Positions 16,103 through 25,144 of a DNA stretch of 64,000 nucleotides are shown piece after piece. The DNA is taken from positions 1 through 64,000 of the forward strand of contig JARJHS010000004.1 in NCBI GenBank assembly GCA_029269725.1, in the 5' to 3' direction. The stretch comes from Pollutibacter soli (GTDB lineage: Bacteria > Bacteroidota > Bacteroidia > Chitinophagales > Chitinophagaceae). Each line of letters begins with the position of its first letter. Within the stretch, counting starts at the first letter, position 1. The position numbers and the translations under genes are program-made. A model generated the notes under the pieces. It was given only the letters and a program-made list of their open reading frames with translations, made no database searches and was not told the DNA's origin.

Positions 16103-17893
16103 TTAACTATAAATTCTGTCAATCGCGTCATGGTATTTTTCCATGATCACTTTTCTTTTCAATGACAGCTTTGGTGTGAGTTCTCCGCTATCTATATTCC
16201 ACTCGCGATCCAGCAGTTCGAATTTTTTGATTTGTTCCACATGATTGAACTGCTGATTGTACTCTTCAACAATGTTTTTATAAAGCTCGATAATCCGGGG
16301 ATTACGGATCAACTCATTTAGACTAGCCGGTTGAATCCCATTTCTCTCGCACCAGGATTTTAGGTGACTGTATGACGGCACAATCAAAGCGCCGGCAAAT
16401 TTTTTATCTGCTCCCACCACCATCATCTGTTCAATGAATGGTGATTCCTTCATTTTATTTTCGATTGGCTGCGGCGCAACATATTTACCTCCGCTGGTTT
16501 TGAAGATTTCTTTTTTACGATCAGTAATTTTCAAAAAACGATTATCCTGCCAAACACCAATATCGCCTGAGTGAAACCATCCATCTTTATCGATACAATC
16601 ATCAGTAAGATCCTTTCTCTTGTAATATCCCATCATTACATTGTCACCACGACAACAGATCTCTCCATCTTCGGCCAGTTTCACTTCAACATTTTTAATC
16701 AGCGGACCCACTGTTCCGAATTTTCTGTCGGGTTCGTTGTACCTGTTCACAGAGATCACCGGTGAGGTTTCGGTAAGTCCATAACCTTCCATGATTACAA
16801 TTTTCGCAGCAGTGAAAATGCGCAAAAGTTTTACCTGGCATGCAGCGGCTCCGGTAACAATTGCTCTCACATTCCCACCCAAACCTTCCCGCCACTTACT
16901 GAATATCAGTTTGTTGGCCATGCCTAATCTGAAATTGTACCATGCGCCCATGTTTTTGTTGATCTCAAATTTTGAAGCAACGTCAACTGCCCAGAAGAAT
17001 AATTTTTTCTTCATGCCTGTCAGCTCTTGTCCTTTCCCAATGATACGCTCGTAAACTTTTTCAAGTAGTCGCGGAACCGTAGTAAATACTGCAGGCTTAA
17101 CTTCCCTCAGATTGTCACCTATTTTATCCAGGCTCTCTGCATAATAAATGGAACAGCCTGTAAACAGATATATATAGGTTACCATTCTTTCAAAAATGTG
17201 ATTGAGTGGAAGAAAGCTCAAGGCTTTTTCATTCTTTATTCCGATAGCTTCGAAACATTCAAAACAATTGAGAACGTTGCTGAGAATATTTTTATGACTC
17301 AGCATAACCCCCTTTGGAAAACCGGTGGTGCCGGATGTATATAAAATCGTGCAAAGATCTTCGTATCCGATTTTATCACGAATTGAATGTAAAGTCGAAT
17401 AATCTTCATCACGGCCTTTATTCAGAATGTCCGACCAATTCAACGCTCCTGCAACTGTGTTAAAACTATAAATTGCTTTTACTGAAGGAGTTTTCGAACG
17501 AACGGATTGCACTTTTTCAAACAATGCATCGTCACTGACAAATACCAGTTTTACAGCTGCATCATTCAATACAAATTCAAGCTCATTGGGATTGATAGTA
17601 GGATAAATGGGAGTAAGAACCGCGCCGCATTGCTGAACAGCAAGATCCAATATCATCCATTCAGGTCGGTTATTGCTAAGGATTGCTATTTTATCCCTCC
17701 CTTCAATACTCATATCACCAGGGCCGATGCCAAGATGAAGCAATCCTGCACTCAACTTATTTACTGTATCCTCTACTTCTTTCGTAGAATACTTCCTCCA
17801 GATACCATCTGGTGTTTTCGCTGCGAACATATCTTCCCTGGGAAAATTTTCGAGCTGATAAGGGATACAATCAAACAGACGCCTGGGAACCAT
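16103..17893 (-). CDS. AMP-dependent long-chain acyl-CoA synthetase
   Basis: The enzyme activates fatty acids with ATP and CoA. All core motifs of the adenylate-forming family are present: P-loop LYTSGTTGFPKGVMLSHKN, GYGLTETSP, and the hinge region HSGDIGVWQDNRFLKITDRKKEIFKTSGGKYVAPQPIEN. The C-terminal lysine domain ends with LTPKLSLKRKVI, typical of the long form (FAA/ACSL group). I chose the ATG at 17893 (MVPRRLFD), 596 residues; a TTG two codons upstream is possible. The gene stands alone, divergent from the peptidase gene. It is expected at the inner membrane face, feeding beta-oxidation or lipid synthesis. Confidence 0.92.
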   Translation of the reverse strand: MVPRRLFDCIPYQLENFPREDMFAAKTPDGIWRKYSTKEVEDTVNKLSAGLLHLGIGPGDMSIEGRDKIAILSNNRPEWMILDLAVQQCGAVLTPIYPTINPNELEFVLNDAAVKLVFVSDDALFEKVQSVRSKTPSVKAIYSFNTVAGALNWSDILNKGRDEDYSTLHSIRDKIGYEDLCTILYTSGTTGFPKGVMLSHKNILSNVLNCFECFEAIGIKNEKALSFLPLNHIFERMVTYIYLFTGCSIYYAESLDKIGDNLREVKPAVFTTVPRLLEKVYERIIGKGQELTGMKKKLFFWAVDVASKFEINKNMGAWYNFRLGMANKLIFSKWREGLGGNVRAIVTGAAACQVKLLRIFTAAKIVIMEGYGLTETSPVISVNRYNEPDRKFGTVGPLIKNVEVKLAEDGEICCRGDNVMMGYYKRKDLTDDCIDKDGWFHSGDIGVWQDNRFLKITDRKKEIFKTSGGKYVAPQPIENKMKESPFIEQMMVVGADKKFAGALIVPSYSHLKSWCERNGIQPASLNELIRNPRIIELYKNIVEEYNQQFNHVEQIKKFELLDREWNIDSGELTPKLSLKRKVIMEKYHDAIDRIYS

Positions 17894-18112
17894 ACGCAAT
17901 CGTTAGGGAATGAAATGATCAAAGAAAATTACTCAAAATATTGGTAAAAAAAAACCCAATAAAGAGGCTTCTGAAGTCTTAATCCGATACTAATCCGGAA
18001 TTGCATTATCATCAATTTTTCAAGCCACACAAGGATTGCAGCGATTTCCATCTTTCAAAAAGCCGTAACTTCCGCCCTTTTCATACCCGGAATACATATT
18101 ATAATAAGACAC

Positions 18113-20266
18113 ATGAGAAAATTTCCATTGTTCGTAGTCGTGGCCCTGCAATTTTTAGCTATAGCAGCAACAGCACAGAAGCGGGAGTTATCAGAAGATC
18201 AGTTACTGAAAGGTGCAAGAACCAATATCACTCAGCCACTTCCTCAATCCCTTGGCTGGATCGACGATACTCATTTATTGATCAGTAAGAAATCGCATCC
18301 GGATTCAGCATCAAAAATTGTGGTGCTGGATTGTAAAACCGGAAAAGAGTCACCGGGCAATGCTGACATGATCAAAAAACCTGCTGCTCCTTTAAAAGTA
18401 GTAAGTGCTAAGTATGATGATATCTATTTAAAAGATGGGGACAAAGAAGAGTTAAGATTGACTTCAACAAAAGAAAAGGAAGCTAATCCTACACTTTCGC
18501 CTGATAATAATTATATCGCATTCACGCGTGACAATGACTTATATACGATCAATCTGAATACGAAAAAGGAAACCCGTTTAACCCACGACGGTAGTGATGT
18601 AATTCTGAATGGTTACGCCAGCTGGATCTATTTTGAAGAAATACTCGGCAGAGCAACCAGGTATAAATCCTTCTGGTGGAGTCCTGATAGTAAGAAGATA
18701 GCGTTTATGCGAATGGATCAGAGCGCGGTTCCGGTGTTTCCTTTATATGCAGAGACTTCGCAGCATGGCCATCTTGAAAACACAAGGTATCCGAAACCTG
18801 GCGATCCAAATCCGGAAGTAAAAATTGGATTTGCAAATGCTGATGGAGGTAATATCGTCTGGAGTGACTTTAATGAAAAGGATGATCAGTATTTTGGGAT
18901 GCCTGTTTGGAAAAGTGATGCGACATCTCTTTTTGTTCAGTGGATGAATCGTGGTCAGGACAACCTCAAAATTTATGCTGTAGATCCTGCGAGTGGTGTC
19001 AAAAAGGAGGTGTATGATGAAAAGCAAAAAACCTGGGTTGACCTGGATGAGTCAAGCAGAATTAATTTTCTGACAAAATCATCGTCGTTCATTCTTAAAA
19101 GCGACAGAGAAGGTTGGGACAACCTGTATTTGTATTCAAACGATGGCACGCTCAAAAATAAAATTACCAGCGGCAGATTGTGGGAGACAAATGTATTGAA
19201 GGTGGATGAAGTCAAAAAGGTAATTTATTTTACAGCAAGACTTGAGAACTCCGCCCGCACTGATTTTTATAAAGTTAATTTCGATGGCAAAGGGCAAACG
19301 CGCCTGAGTTTTGGAGATTTTACTCACAGGATCAGTCTTTCTCCTGGAGGAAGTTATTTCACAACTGTTTATTCCAATGTATCTACTCCTGACCGTTATG
19401 CACTGCTTGATACAAAGGGTAAGCTGATAAAAGAACTCGGCGATAGTAAAGGTTCAGCTTATACAATGTACGATCTTGCAAAAACAGAAATCGTTCGGGT
19501 AAAATCTGCTGATGGACTTTTTGAATTACCAGTAAGAATTATCTGGCCGTCAAACTATAATCCAGCTATTAAATATCCTGTAATGATTAATATTTACGGT
19601 GGTCCGAATGCAGGCACTGTAAGAGATGGCTGGCAGTTTAACCCCCAACAACAATGGTACGCAAAAGAAGGGCTGATACAGGTGACAATGGATCATCGGG
19701 CAAGCGGACATTTCGGTAAAGAAGGAATCAACTATATGCATCGCAATCTTGGCTATTGGGAAATGACCGACTGGATCGAGATTGTCAAATGGCTCAGAAC
19801 AAAAGGAGCAGATTCAACACGCGTTGGTATTGGTGGTTTCAGTTATGGTGGCTACGCGACCTGTTATGCACTTACTTATGGTGCAGGCTATTTCACACAT
19901 GGACTTGCCGGCGGAAGCGTTGTTGACTGGAGTTTGTATGATACACATTACACTGAAAGATTCATGGATACTCCAAAAGAGAATCCGGAAGGATACAAGA
20001 GTTCATCTGTACTTACCCATACATCTAAATACCAGGGATTGATCAGGATCTATCATGGTACTATGGATGACAATGTGCATATGCAGAACAGTCTTCAGCT
20101 CATTAAAAAATTGCAGGACGAGAAAAAGCATTTCGAGTTCATGCTTTATCCCGGTGGTCGTCATGGCTGGGGCGGAAATCAGCAGTCACATTCTTCCAAT
20201 GAGAATAATCTTTTCATTTACGAGAATTTGTTGAAAAAGGAAATGCCGGTGAAGATGATGAGGTAG
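18113..20266 (+). CDS. S9 family dipeptidyl peptidase IV-type serine peptidase
   Basis: The 717-residue secreted enzyme has a signal peptide (MRKFPLFVVVALQFLAIAATA), an N-terminal beta-propeller (DPPIV_N, about 90-440) and a C-terminal alpha/beta hydrolase domain. The catalytic Ser is S577 in GFSYGGYA (usually GWSYGG), the Asp D652 in MDDNVH, the His H684 in GGRHGW. The Glu pair that holds the substrate N-terminus is seen in WIYFEEILGR. These features indicate removal of X-Pro or X-Ala dipeptides from peptides in the periplasm or outside the cell. A TTGAACG-type heptamer array starts 4 bp after its stop. Confidence 0.92.
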   Translation: MRKFPLFVVVALQFLAIAATAQKRELSEDQLLKGARTNITQPLPQSLGWIDDTHLLISKKSHPDSASKIVVLDCKTGKESPGNADMIKKPAAPLKVVSAKYDDIYLKDGDKEELRLTSTKEKEANPTLSPDNNYIAFTRDNDLYTINLNTKKETRLTHDGSDVILNGYASWIYFEEILGRATRYKSFWWSPDSKKIAFMRMDQSAVPVFPLYAETSQHGHLENTRYPKPGDPNPEVKIGFANADGGNIVWSDFNEKDDQYFGMPVWKSDATSLFVQWMNRGQDNLKIYAVDPASGVKKEVYDEKQKTWVDLDESSRINFLTKSSSFILKSDREGWDNLYLYSNDGTLKNKITSGRLWETNVLKVDEVKKVIYFTARLENSARTDFYKVNFDGKGQTRLSFGDFTHRISLSPGGSYFTTVYSNVSTPDRYALLDTKGKLIKELGDSKGSAYTMYDLAKTEIVRVKSADGLFELPVRIIWPSNYNPAIKYPVMINIYGGPNAGTVRDGWQFNPQQQWYAKEGLIQVTMDHRASGHFGKEGINYMHRNLGYWEMTDWIEIVKWLRTKGADSTRVGIGGFSYGGYATCYALTYGAGYFTHGLAGGSVVDWSLYDTHYTERFMDTPKENPEGYKSSSVLTHTSKYQGLIRIYHGTMDDNVHMQNSLQLIKKLQDEKKHFEFMLYPGGRHGWGGNQQSHSSNENNLFIYENLLKKEMPVKMMR

Positions 20267-20293
20267 ACGCTGAACGTTGAACGTAGAACGTAT
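20267..20293 (+). repeat. TGAACGT heptamer array after the peptidase stop codon
   Basis: Units TGAACGT, TGAACGT and AGAACGT follow the stop codon within 5 bp. The array is inverted relative to that at 20449-20478, and the two flank the convergent terminator. Read with its own gene it has the same orientation as the arrays after aim24-like, M20 and rraA-like stops. Confidence 0.7.
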
Positions 20294-20347
20294 GCTTTCG
20301 CTATTGGAAAAGCAAAAGTGAACGCAAAAAATATTTTAGAAGAAAGA

Positions 20348-20398
20348 ATCCTATTAAGCTGATCATTAGAAGTTCAGCTCAATAGGATCTCTTTTTTG
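20348..20398. terminator. Strong convergent terminator
   Basis: ATCCTATT-AGCTGA pairs with TCAGCT-AATAGGAT (one bulge on each side), followed by C, T, C and a T6 run. It stands between the convergent peptidase and M20 amidohydrolase genes. Confidence 0.75.
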
Positions 20399-20448
20399 AG
20401 TTAACTTCAGGCAAGTGAAGCAGGTTTTGTGCACCTTTGTGCACTTAC

Positions 20449-20478
20449 GTTTAACGTTCAACGTTATACGTTCAACCT
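20449..20478 (-). repeat. TTGAACG heptamer array after the M20 amidohydrolase stop codon
   Basis: Read with the leftward gene, after the stop and a few bases come TTGAACG, TATAACG, TTGAACG and TTAAACG. The period is exactly 7. Confidence 0.75.
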
Positions 20479-20480
20479 TC

Positions 20481-21932
20481 TTAGTCACGATAGTTTAACG
20501 CCGGGGCCCGGTCCCCGAGAAGTGCCTTATACTGATAGTTTCCTTTTGCTTCCAGGAATTCTTTTTTTGCCTTCGCAATTAATGCAGGATTGGTGAGCAA
20601 ATCAATTGCTGTTGCAGTCAAAGTTTTTGCTGCTACCATCATTCCTTTAATGCCGATATCTGTTCCACCGGAAGCAACCGCCTGCCAGCTGTGTGCAGAG
20701 GTTCCGGGTACCCAGGTGGCGGTATTAAAACCTGCTGTTGGTACATTGTAGCTTACGTCTCCCACATCTGTTGAACCCGGACTTGAATTCTGTTCCGCTG
20801 TAACTGATTTTATTAAACGTGCTTCTTCGACCTTTGGGGAAGGATATCCGAAACTCTCTCTTATTTTTTCTCCAAAGGCTTTTTCTTCATCAGTATAATC
20901 CACTCCACCAATTTTTTGAAGATTATTGTTTACCTCCGCGGTAAGCGTTTTGTTCAGCAGCAGGTCATGTGTTCCGCCGATGATTTCATATTTCATTGTG
21001 GTACCGGTTCCGGTTGCTGCACCTTCCGCTGCTTTTTCTATTCTATCAAATAAGCGAACCACTTCCTCTTTATCAGGATGCCTCACATAGTAATAGACTT
21101 CGGCATAGTCAGGAACAATGTTTGGTGCTTTGCCTCCATTGGTGATTACATAATGCATGCGTGCAGAAGAGGGAATATGTTCGCGCATCATATTGGTCAT
21201 GTAGTTCATTGCTTCGACTGCATCAAGAGCTGATCTGCCTTTTTCCGGAGAAGCGGAAGCATGTGCTGAAACACCATAGAATCGAAACTTTGCAGATTTA
21301 TTTGCAAGGGCACCATCACTATCTGCCCTGTTTTCACTTGCCGGATGCCAGTGAAGCGCAATGTCGACATCTTTAAACAAACCATCCCTAACCATGTACA
21401 CTTTTCCTGAGCCACCTTCTTCTGCAGGGCATCCGAATATTTTGATCGTGCCTTTAATTCCATTTTTAATCATCAGCTTTTTTAATTCGATACCAGCAGC
21501 CACCGATGCTGTACCAAATAAATGATGACCACAACCATGACCGGAATTTCTTCCATCAGCAGGTTTTTTCTCGGGTACGGCTTGCTGTGAGAGCCCGGGA
21601 AGCGCATCATATTCTGCAAGAATCCCAATCACAGGACTGCCCTGTCCGTACGTTGCAACAAAAGCAGTCGGAATGCCGGCAACACCTGGTTCTACATTGA
21701 ATCCCTGTGCCTTCAATTCTTCCTGTAAGAGGGAAGAGCTCTTAACTTCTTTGTATCCTAATTCCGAATAATCCCAGATTTGCAATGCGATCTTTTTGTA
21801 ATGATCTTTTTCTGCGTTGAGATCATTGAAAGCCTGTGCTTTTAAAGAAGCAACATTAATTTTTACCTGTGCATAAATATTTACTGTAGAGAAACTACAA
21901 ATTAAAAGAAGACAGAGCCTGAACGATTTCAT
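20481..21932 (-). CDS. M20 family amidohydrolase (AbgB/IAA-amino-acid hydrolase group), exported
   Basis: A 483-residue metallopeptidase-like amidohydrolase with signal peptide (MKSFRLCLLLICSFSTVNIYA). Metal-site motifs are GILAEYDALPGLSQ, GHGCGHHLFGTA and FGCPAEEGGSGK; the dimerisation domain starts around YGVSAHASASPEKGRSALDAVE. C-terminal SSPGSTDVGDVSYNVPTAG and SAHSWQAVASGG carry the last ligands. The closest groups are AbgB-like enzymes that split aminobenzoyl-glutamate or other N-acyl amino acids. The long insertion and signal peptide suggest a periplasmic role; the substrate is unproven. It is a single gene with its own terminator. Confidence 0.88.
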   Translation of the reverse strand: MKSFRLCLLLICSFSTVNIYAQVKINVASLKAQAFNDLNAEKDHYKKIALQIWDYSELGYKEVKSSSLLQEELKAQGFNVEPGVAGIPTAFVATYGQGSPVIGILAEYDALPGLSQQAVPEKKPADGRNSGHGCGHHLFGTASVAAGIELKKLMIKNGIKGTIKIFGCPAEEGGSGKVYMVRDGLFKDVDIALHWHPASENRADSDGALANKSAKFRFYGVSAHASASPEKGRSALDAVEAMNYMTNMMREHIPSSARMHYVITNGGKAPNIVPDYAEVYYYVRHPDKEEVVRLFDRIEKAAEGAATGTGTTMKYEIIGGTHDLLLNKTLTAEVNNNLQKIGGVDYTDEEKAFGEKIRESFGYPSPKVEEARLIKSVTAEQNSSPGSTDVGDVSYNVPTAGFNTATWVPGTSAHSWQAVASGGTDIGIKGMMVAAKTLTATAIDLLTNPALIAKAKKEFLEAKGNYQYKALLGDRAPALNYRD

Positions 21933-21986
21933 TTAATTCAGATTTTAAAAATATAAATGCATTATGACAGGCAATAAAAAATGAGA

Positions 21987-22805
21987 CTATAAAAAGAGGT
22001 CTGTATACAATTGCGAACCAGGTATTACTGAATATGCACTAAGATCAGTGATGCCCTGTTCTGCAAGCACATTTTCATCGATAAATGAGTTTCCCGTGCA
22101 TTCAGCAGCGGGTTTTTTTAAAATGAAGAAAGCCGCATCCGCCATAATCTCTGGCTTTCTGCTCATTTTCATCAACATTTCACCACCGGGCAAATTTTGG
22201 ATAGCTGCAGTTGCAATAATGGTACGTGGCCATAAAGTGTTGGCCGCAACTCCATATTTCTTTAACTCACCAGCAAGTCCAATAGCAATCATTGACATAT
22301 TATACTTACTCATCGTGTAAGCGGAATGGTTAGTAAACCATTTGTGATCCAGATTGATTGGTGGAGAGAAATTTAAAATATGTGGATTTGAAGCTTTTTT
22401 CAAAAATGGTATACAAGCTCTGCTCACAAAATAAGTTCCACGTACATTGATATCAAACATCAGATCAAATCGTTTTGGTTCTGTTGCTTCGACGTTGGTT
22501 AAATTAATTGCTGAAGCATTGTTGATAAGTATATCAATCCCGCCGAATACTTCAACAGCCTTATCAACAGCTTCCTGTACCTGATCTTCAAAACGAATAT
22601 CACAACCAATGGCGAGTGCCTGCCCGCCAGCATCTTTTACTTCTTTTGCAACTGAAAAAACAGAACCTCCCAGTTTCGGATGTTCCTCAGTTGATTTTGC
22701 AACAATCACCACATTTGCACCTTCCCTGGCCAGTGTCAACGCAACCGTACGACCAATTCCGCGACTGGCGCCGGTTATAAAAGCCGTTTTTCCTTTGAAA
22801 ATCAT
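21987..22805 (-). CDS. Short-chain dehydrogenase/reductase (HSDL2-like)
   Basis: A 272-residue NAD(P)-dependent oxidoreductase. The Rossmann motif TGASRGIGR starts at residue 11, the structural NNAS motif is near 92, and the active-site pair is in YTMSKYN (Tyr and Lys four apart). After it comes TLWPRTIIATAAIQNL. The overall pattern, with DIRFEDQVQEAVDKAVEVFGGIDILINNASAINLTN, is close to hydroxysteroid dehydrogenase-like protein 2, a group of unknown substrate linked to fatty-acid metabolism. It lies 54 bp upstream of the M20 amidohydrolase start and may be co-transcribed. Confidence 0.88.
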   Translation of the reverse strand: MIFKGKTAFITGASRGIGRTVALTLAREGANVVIVAKSTEEHPKLGGSVFSVAKEVKDAGGQALAIGCDIRFEDQVQEAVDKAVEVFGGIDILINNASAINLTNVEATEPKRFDLMFDINVRGTYFVSRACIPFLKKASNPHILNFSPPINLDHKWFTNHSAYTMSKYNMSMIAIGLAGELKKYGVAANTLWPRTIIATAAIQNLPGGEMLMKMSRKPEIMADAAFFILKKPAAECTGNSFIDENVLAEQGITDLSAYSVIPGSQLYTDLFL

Positions 22806-22883
22806 ATTCGTATTTGATTGGATTAATTCCGCAAATTCAAGTTAACCAAATATTTTAAATGCTCTCTTCGGATAACGAAATAG

Positions 22884-23744
22884 CTAAAATGTTTTTCGTC
22901 GTAGAATTATCGTTCCATTTTTTCCCTTATCCGAATCGATTGTCACTTCATAGCGTTGGCCATTATCAGTGAATATCAGCAAAGCTGTATTTGGTGGAAT
23001 ACTTCCCATGTTTTCAGCAAACATGATGATCTCATTATCAATTCCCGGTTTTAATCTGATAGAAACTGCCAGCGGATTTGCTGTCAGACGTTGCTTACTT
23101 ATGATGGGTTCTTTATTCAGGAAAACGCTGATGGTATCATCATCAACAATCCCATTATCATAAAACACCAGCTTCAATGAATCGGAGAAAATCTCCAGGC
23201 TTTTCTGCACCTCGATTTTCCTGTTTTGAAAACTTCCGACAGGTGATGTTTGTGCAACGGAAACAGACGGATCCGGTAGTGCAGCTTCGGTTTTCTCAAT
23301 GATGAATACTCCAGGAAAACACGTGAAGTTTCCGTCATAATATCTTCCATTACCATAGGAACGGTTTCCTATATTCACCCATTTACCTTCAACGACTGTT
23401 TTATTACCGGCGACATTTAATTTTCCTGCATATCTTTTTATGCAAAGGCGTTCAGTTCCATAGCTCACATTTTCATCAACAACCGAAGCATCGCTTAAAT
23501 AAAGAGAATCTCCCGAAATACTGCCATCTACTTTAAATAAATAATATTTTCCGGTAGGTAATACACCTTTAATCGTTCCGGAGAGTGTATTTGCAGTTTG
23601 CGTGAGCTCCATTGAGATGGTATAGGACTGGCTTTTATGATCCTGGTAGAGATATCCCGTCCAACTGCCCGCAACATTTTTGCTCTGACAAAAAATTGAA
23701 AGCGGAAGAGTGAGCAAAAAAAGTATGCGTAGGAATTTCTGCAT
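22884..23744 (-). CDS. Secreted protein of unknown function, lipocalin-like N-terminal half
   Basis: I do not recognise a named family. The 286-residue product has a signal peptide (MQKFLRILFLLTLPLSIFC). The N-terminal half, starting with GSWTGYLYQDHKSQSYTISMEL and containing LSGTIKG, looks like a small beta-barrel that keeps strand spacing of lipocalin-type domains. The C-terminal half (about 165-286) is a separate beta domain with SDSLKLVFYDNGIVDDDTISVFLN and ends in VTIDSDKGKNGTIILRR, which resembles domains found beside peptidases and PPC-like modules. Likely periplasmic. Confidence 0.6.
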   Translation of the reverse strand: MQKFLRILFLLTLPLSIFCQSKNVAGSWTGYLYQDHKSQSYTISMELTQTANTLSGTIKGVLPTGKYYLFKVDGSISGDSLYLSDASVVDENVSYGTERLCIKRYAGKLNVAGNKTVVEGKWVNIGNRSYGNGRYYDGNFTCFPGVFIIEKTEAALPDPSVSVAQTSPVGSFQNRKIEVQKSLEIFSDSLKLVFYDNGIVDDDTISVFLNKEPIISKQRLTANPLAVSIRLKPGIDNEIIMFAENMGSIPPNTALLIFTDNGQRYEVTIDSDKGKNGTIILRRKTF

Positions 23745-23836
23745 CCACTAAAAATAATATTAAATGCCCGACAGTTGTTTCTGAATATGAACGAATCCTG
23801 CCGCCGGTCCAGTTTTTAACTGAAGGCTGTACTCCA

Positions 23837-24826
23837 TCAGGCCAGGTCGAGAAATGGTTTATTCTGAAGTATATCTTCAATTTTCTTAAGTACTTCTTCT
23901 GTTAAAAGCTTTTCTGTGGCCAACGCTTTGAGATTTTCATCGAGCTGTTCTTTTTTAGTAGCGCCGAGGATAGCTGTAGTAACGTTCGGGTTGTGTATTG
24001 TCCATGCAATTGCAAGTGATGCCAACGATACATTTAATTCTTTAGCCAGCGATTGTAATTTTTTCAGTTTGCTGATCTTATCTTCTTTCAGCCAACGTTC
24101 TTTCAACCAGTCAAATCCCTTAATTGCAAGACGTGAACCTTCCGGTATCCCATCGAGATATTTACCTGTAAGAAAGCCTGCCGCCAGCGGACTCCAGATG
24201 GTCGTTCCCAGCCCGACATTTTTAAAAACAGGCAGGTAGTCCAATTCCATCTTGTGTCTTTCAAACATATTGTATTGTGGCTGTTCCATCGCGGGACCCA
24301 TCAGGTGGTATTGCTGTGCTACCCGGTGAGCCTCCATAATTTCCGCACCGCTCCACTGGCTGGTGCCCCAGTATAGAATTTTGCCCTGCTGAACCAGGTT
24401 ATGCATCGTCCAAACTACTTCTTCGATAGGAACTGATTCATCAGGACGATGACAAAAGAAAAGATCCAGATATTCAGATTGCAAACGATTCAATGCTTCG
24501 TGACAGGCTTCAAACAGATGCTTTCTACTCAAGCCGGTCTGGTTAGGTTTATTGGCATTTCCACGCCAACCGAAAAAGGCTTTTGAAGAAAGCACGTAGG
24601 AACTGCGATCCCAGTTTTTTTTCTTCAACACACGACCCATCATCTTTTCACTTTCTCCTAACGCATATACCTCTGCGTTATCGAAAAAGTTTATTCCCTG
24701 TTCGTACGCAATACCCATCAGTTCATCAGCAGTATTGTCTTCGATCTGTTTATGAAAAGTAACCCAGCTTCCGAAGGAGAGCACGCTCAGTTGGAGGCCT
24801 GTTTTTCCCATATTACGGTATTGCAT
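23837..24826 (-). CDS. Aldo/keto reductase (Kv-beta / YghZ-like)
   Basis: The 329-residue TIM-barrel reductase has the full catalytic tetrad: Asp and Tyr in NFFDNAEVYALGESE, Lys in LSSKAFFGW, His in FFCHRPDESVPIEE. The sequence is closest to the voltage-gated channel beta-subunit-like group (GGKILYWGTSQWSG-type segment, GKILYWGTSQW at about 155). It uses NADPH to reduce aldehydes or ketones; the natural substrate is unknown. The gene is isolated between the secreted protein and a repeat-rich intergenic region. Confidence 0.88.
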   Translation of the reverse strand: MQYRNMGKTGLQLSVLSFGSWVTFHKQIEDNTADELMGIAYEQGINFFDNAEVYALGESEKMMGRVLKKKNWDRSSYVLSSKAFFGWRGNANKPNQTGLSRKHLFEACHEALNRLQSEYLDLFFCHRPDESVPIEEVVWTMHNLVQQGKILYWGTSQWSGAEIMEAHRVAQQYHLMGPAMEQPQYNMFERHKMELDYLPVFKNVGLGTTIWSPLAAGFLTGKYLDGIPEGSRLAIKGFDWLKERWLKEDKISKLKKLQSLAKELNVSLASLAIAWTIHNPNVTTAILGATKKEQLDENLKALATEKLLTEEVLKKIEDILQNKPFLDLA

Positions 24827-24835
24827 CGCGAAAAG

Positions 24836-24923
24836 TTTGGAGTTAAGTGTTTAAAGTTAAAAGAAAAGTTTTTAGAAAGTTGTGCATGGTGAGTTGTCGG
24901 TTGTGAGTTGTCAGAACTGTTGC
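24836..24923. repeat. Heptamer arrays GTTAAAA-type and TGAGTTG-type
   Basis: First GTTTGGA, GTTAAGT, GTTTAAA, GTTAAAA; then TGAGTTG, TCGGTTG, TGAGTTG. The second part ends in the 24-bp sequence repeated at 25083-25106. Confidence 0.6.
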
Positions 24924-25082
24924 GGTGCGTCTGTTAAACATCAGGCATCTGGACTCCTCACTGTTTCAGTTTTCAGTTTCTCTTAAAGACGGGAGGCAGG
25001 AGATCGGATGGAGGAGATTTAGTGGTTGGTGGGAAGTATCAGGTTATGTTACAGTTCTTCCTGTATTCCGTTTTCTCTTTTT

Positions 25083-25144
25083 GTTGTGAGTTGTCAGAAC
25101 TGTTGCAGGCAGTATTTCCAGTTTTCTGTTTTCTGTTTCTGTTC
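25083..25144 (-). repeat. Direct repeat and TTTTCTG heptamer array after the lptC stop
   Basis: Holds the second copy of the 24-bp direct repeat and, reading with lptC, ACAGAAA-type heptamers that start 3 bp after its stop codon. A short CAGTTTT array also lies at 24961-24984. Confidence 0.6.

Larger units (their letters stand above)
24827..25144. other. Repeat-rich intergenic region between AKR and lptC
   Basis: This 318-bp stretch has no supported gene. It contains several heptamer-period arrays and a 24-bp direct repeat (copies at 24900-24923 and 25083-25106). No terminator hairpin was seen after lptC. Confidence 0.65.

Noticed and set aside
24836-25140. CRISPR array
   Set aside because: Repeats are 7 bp long without spacers and no cas gene is present.
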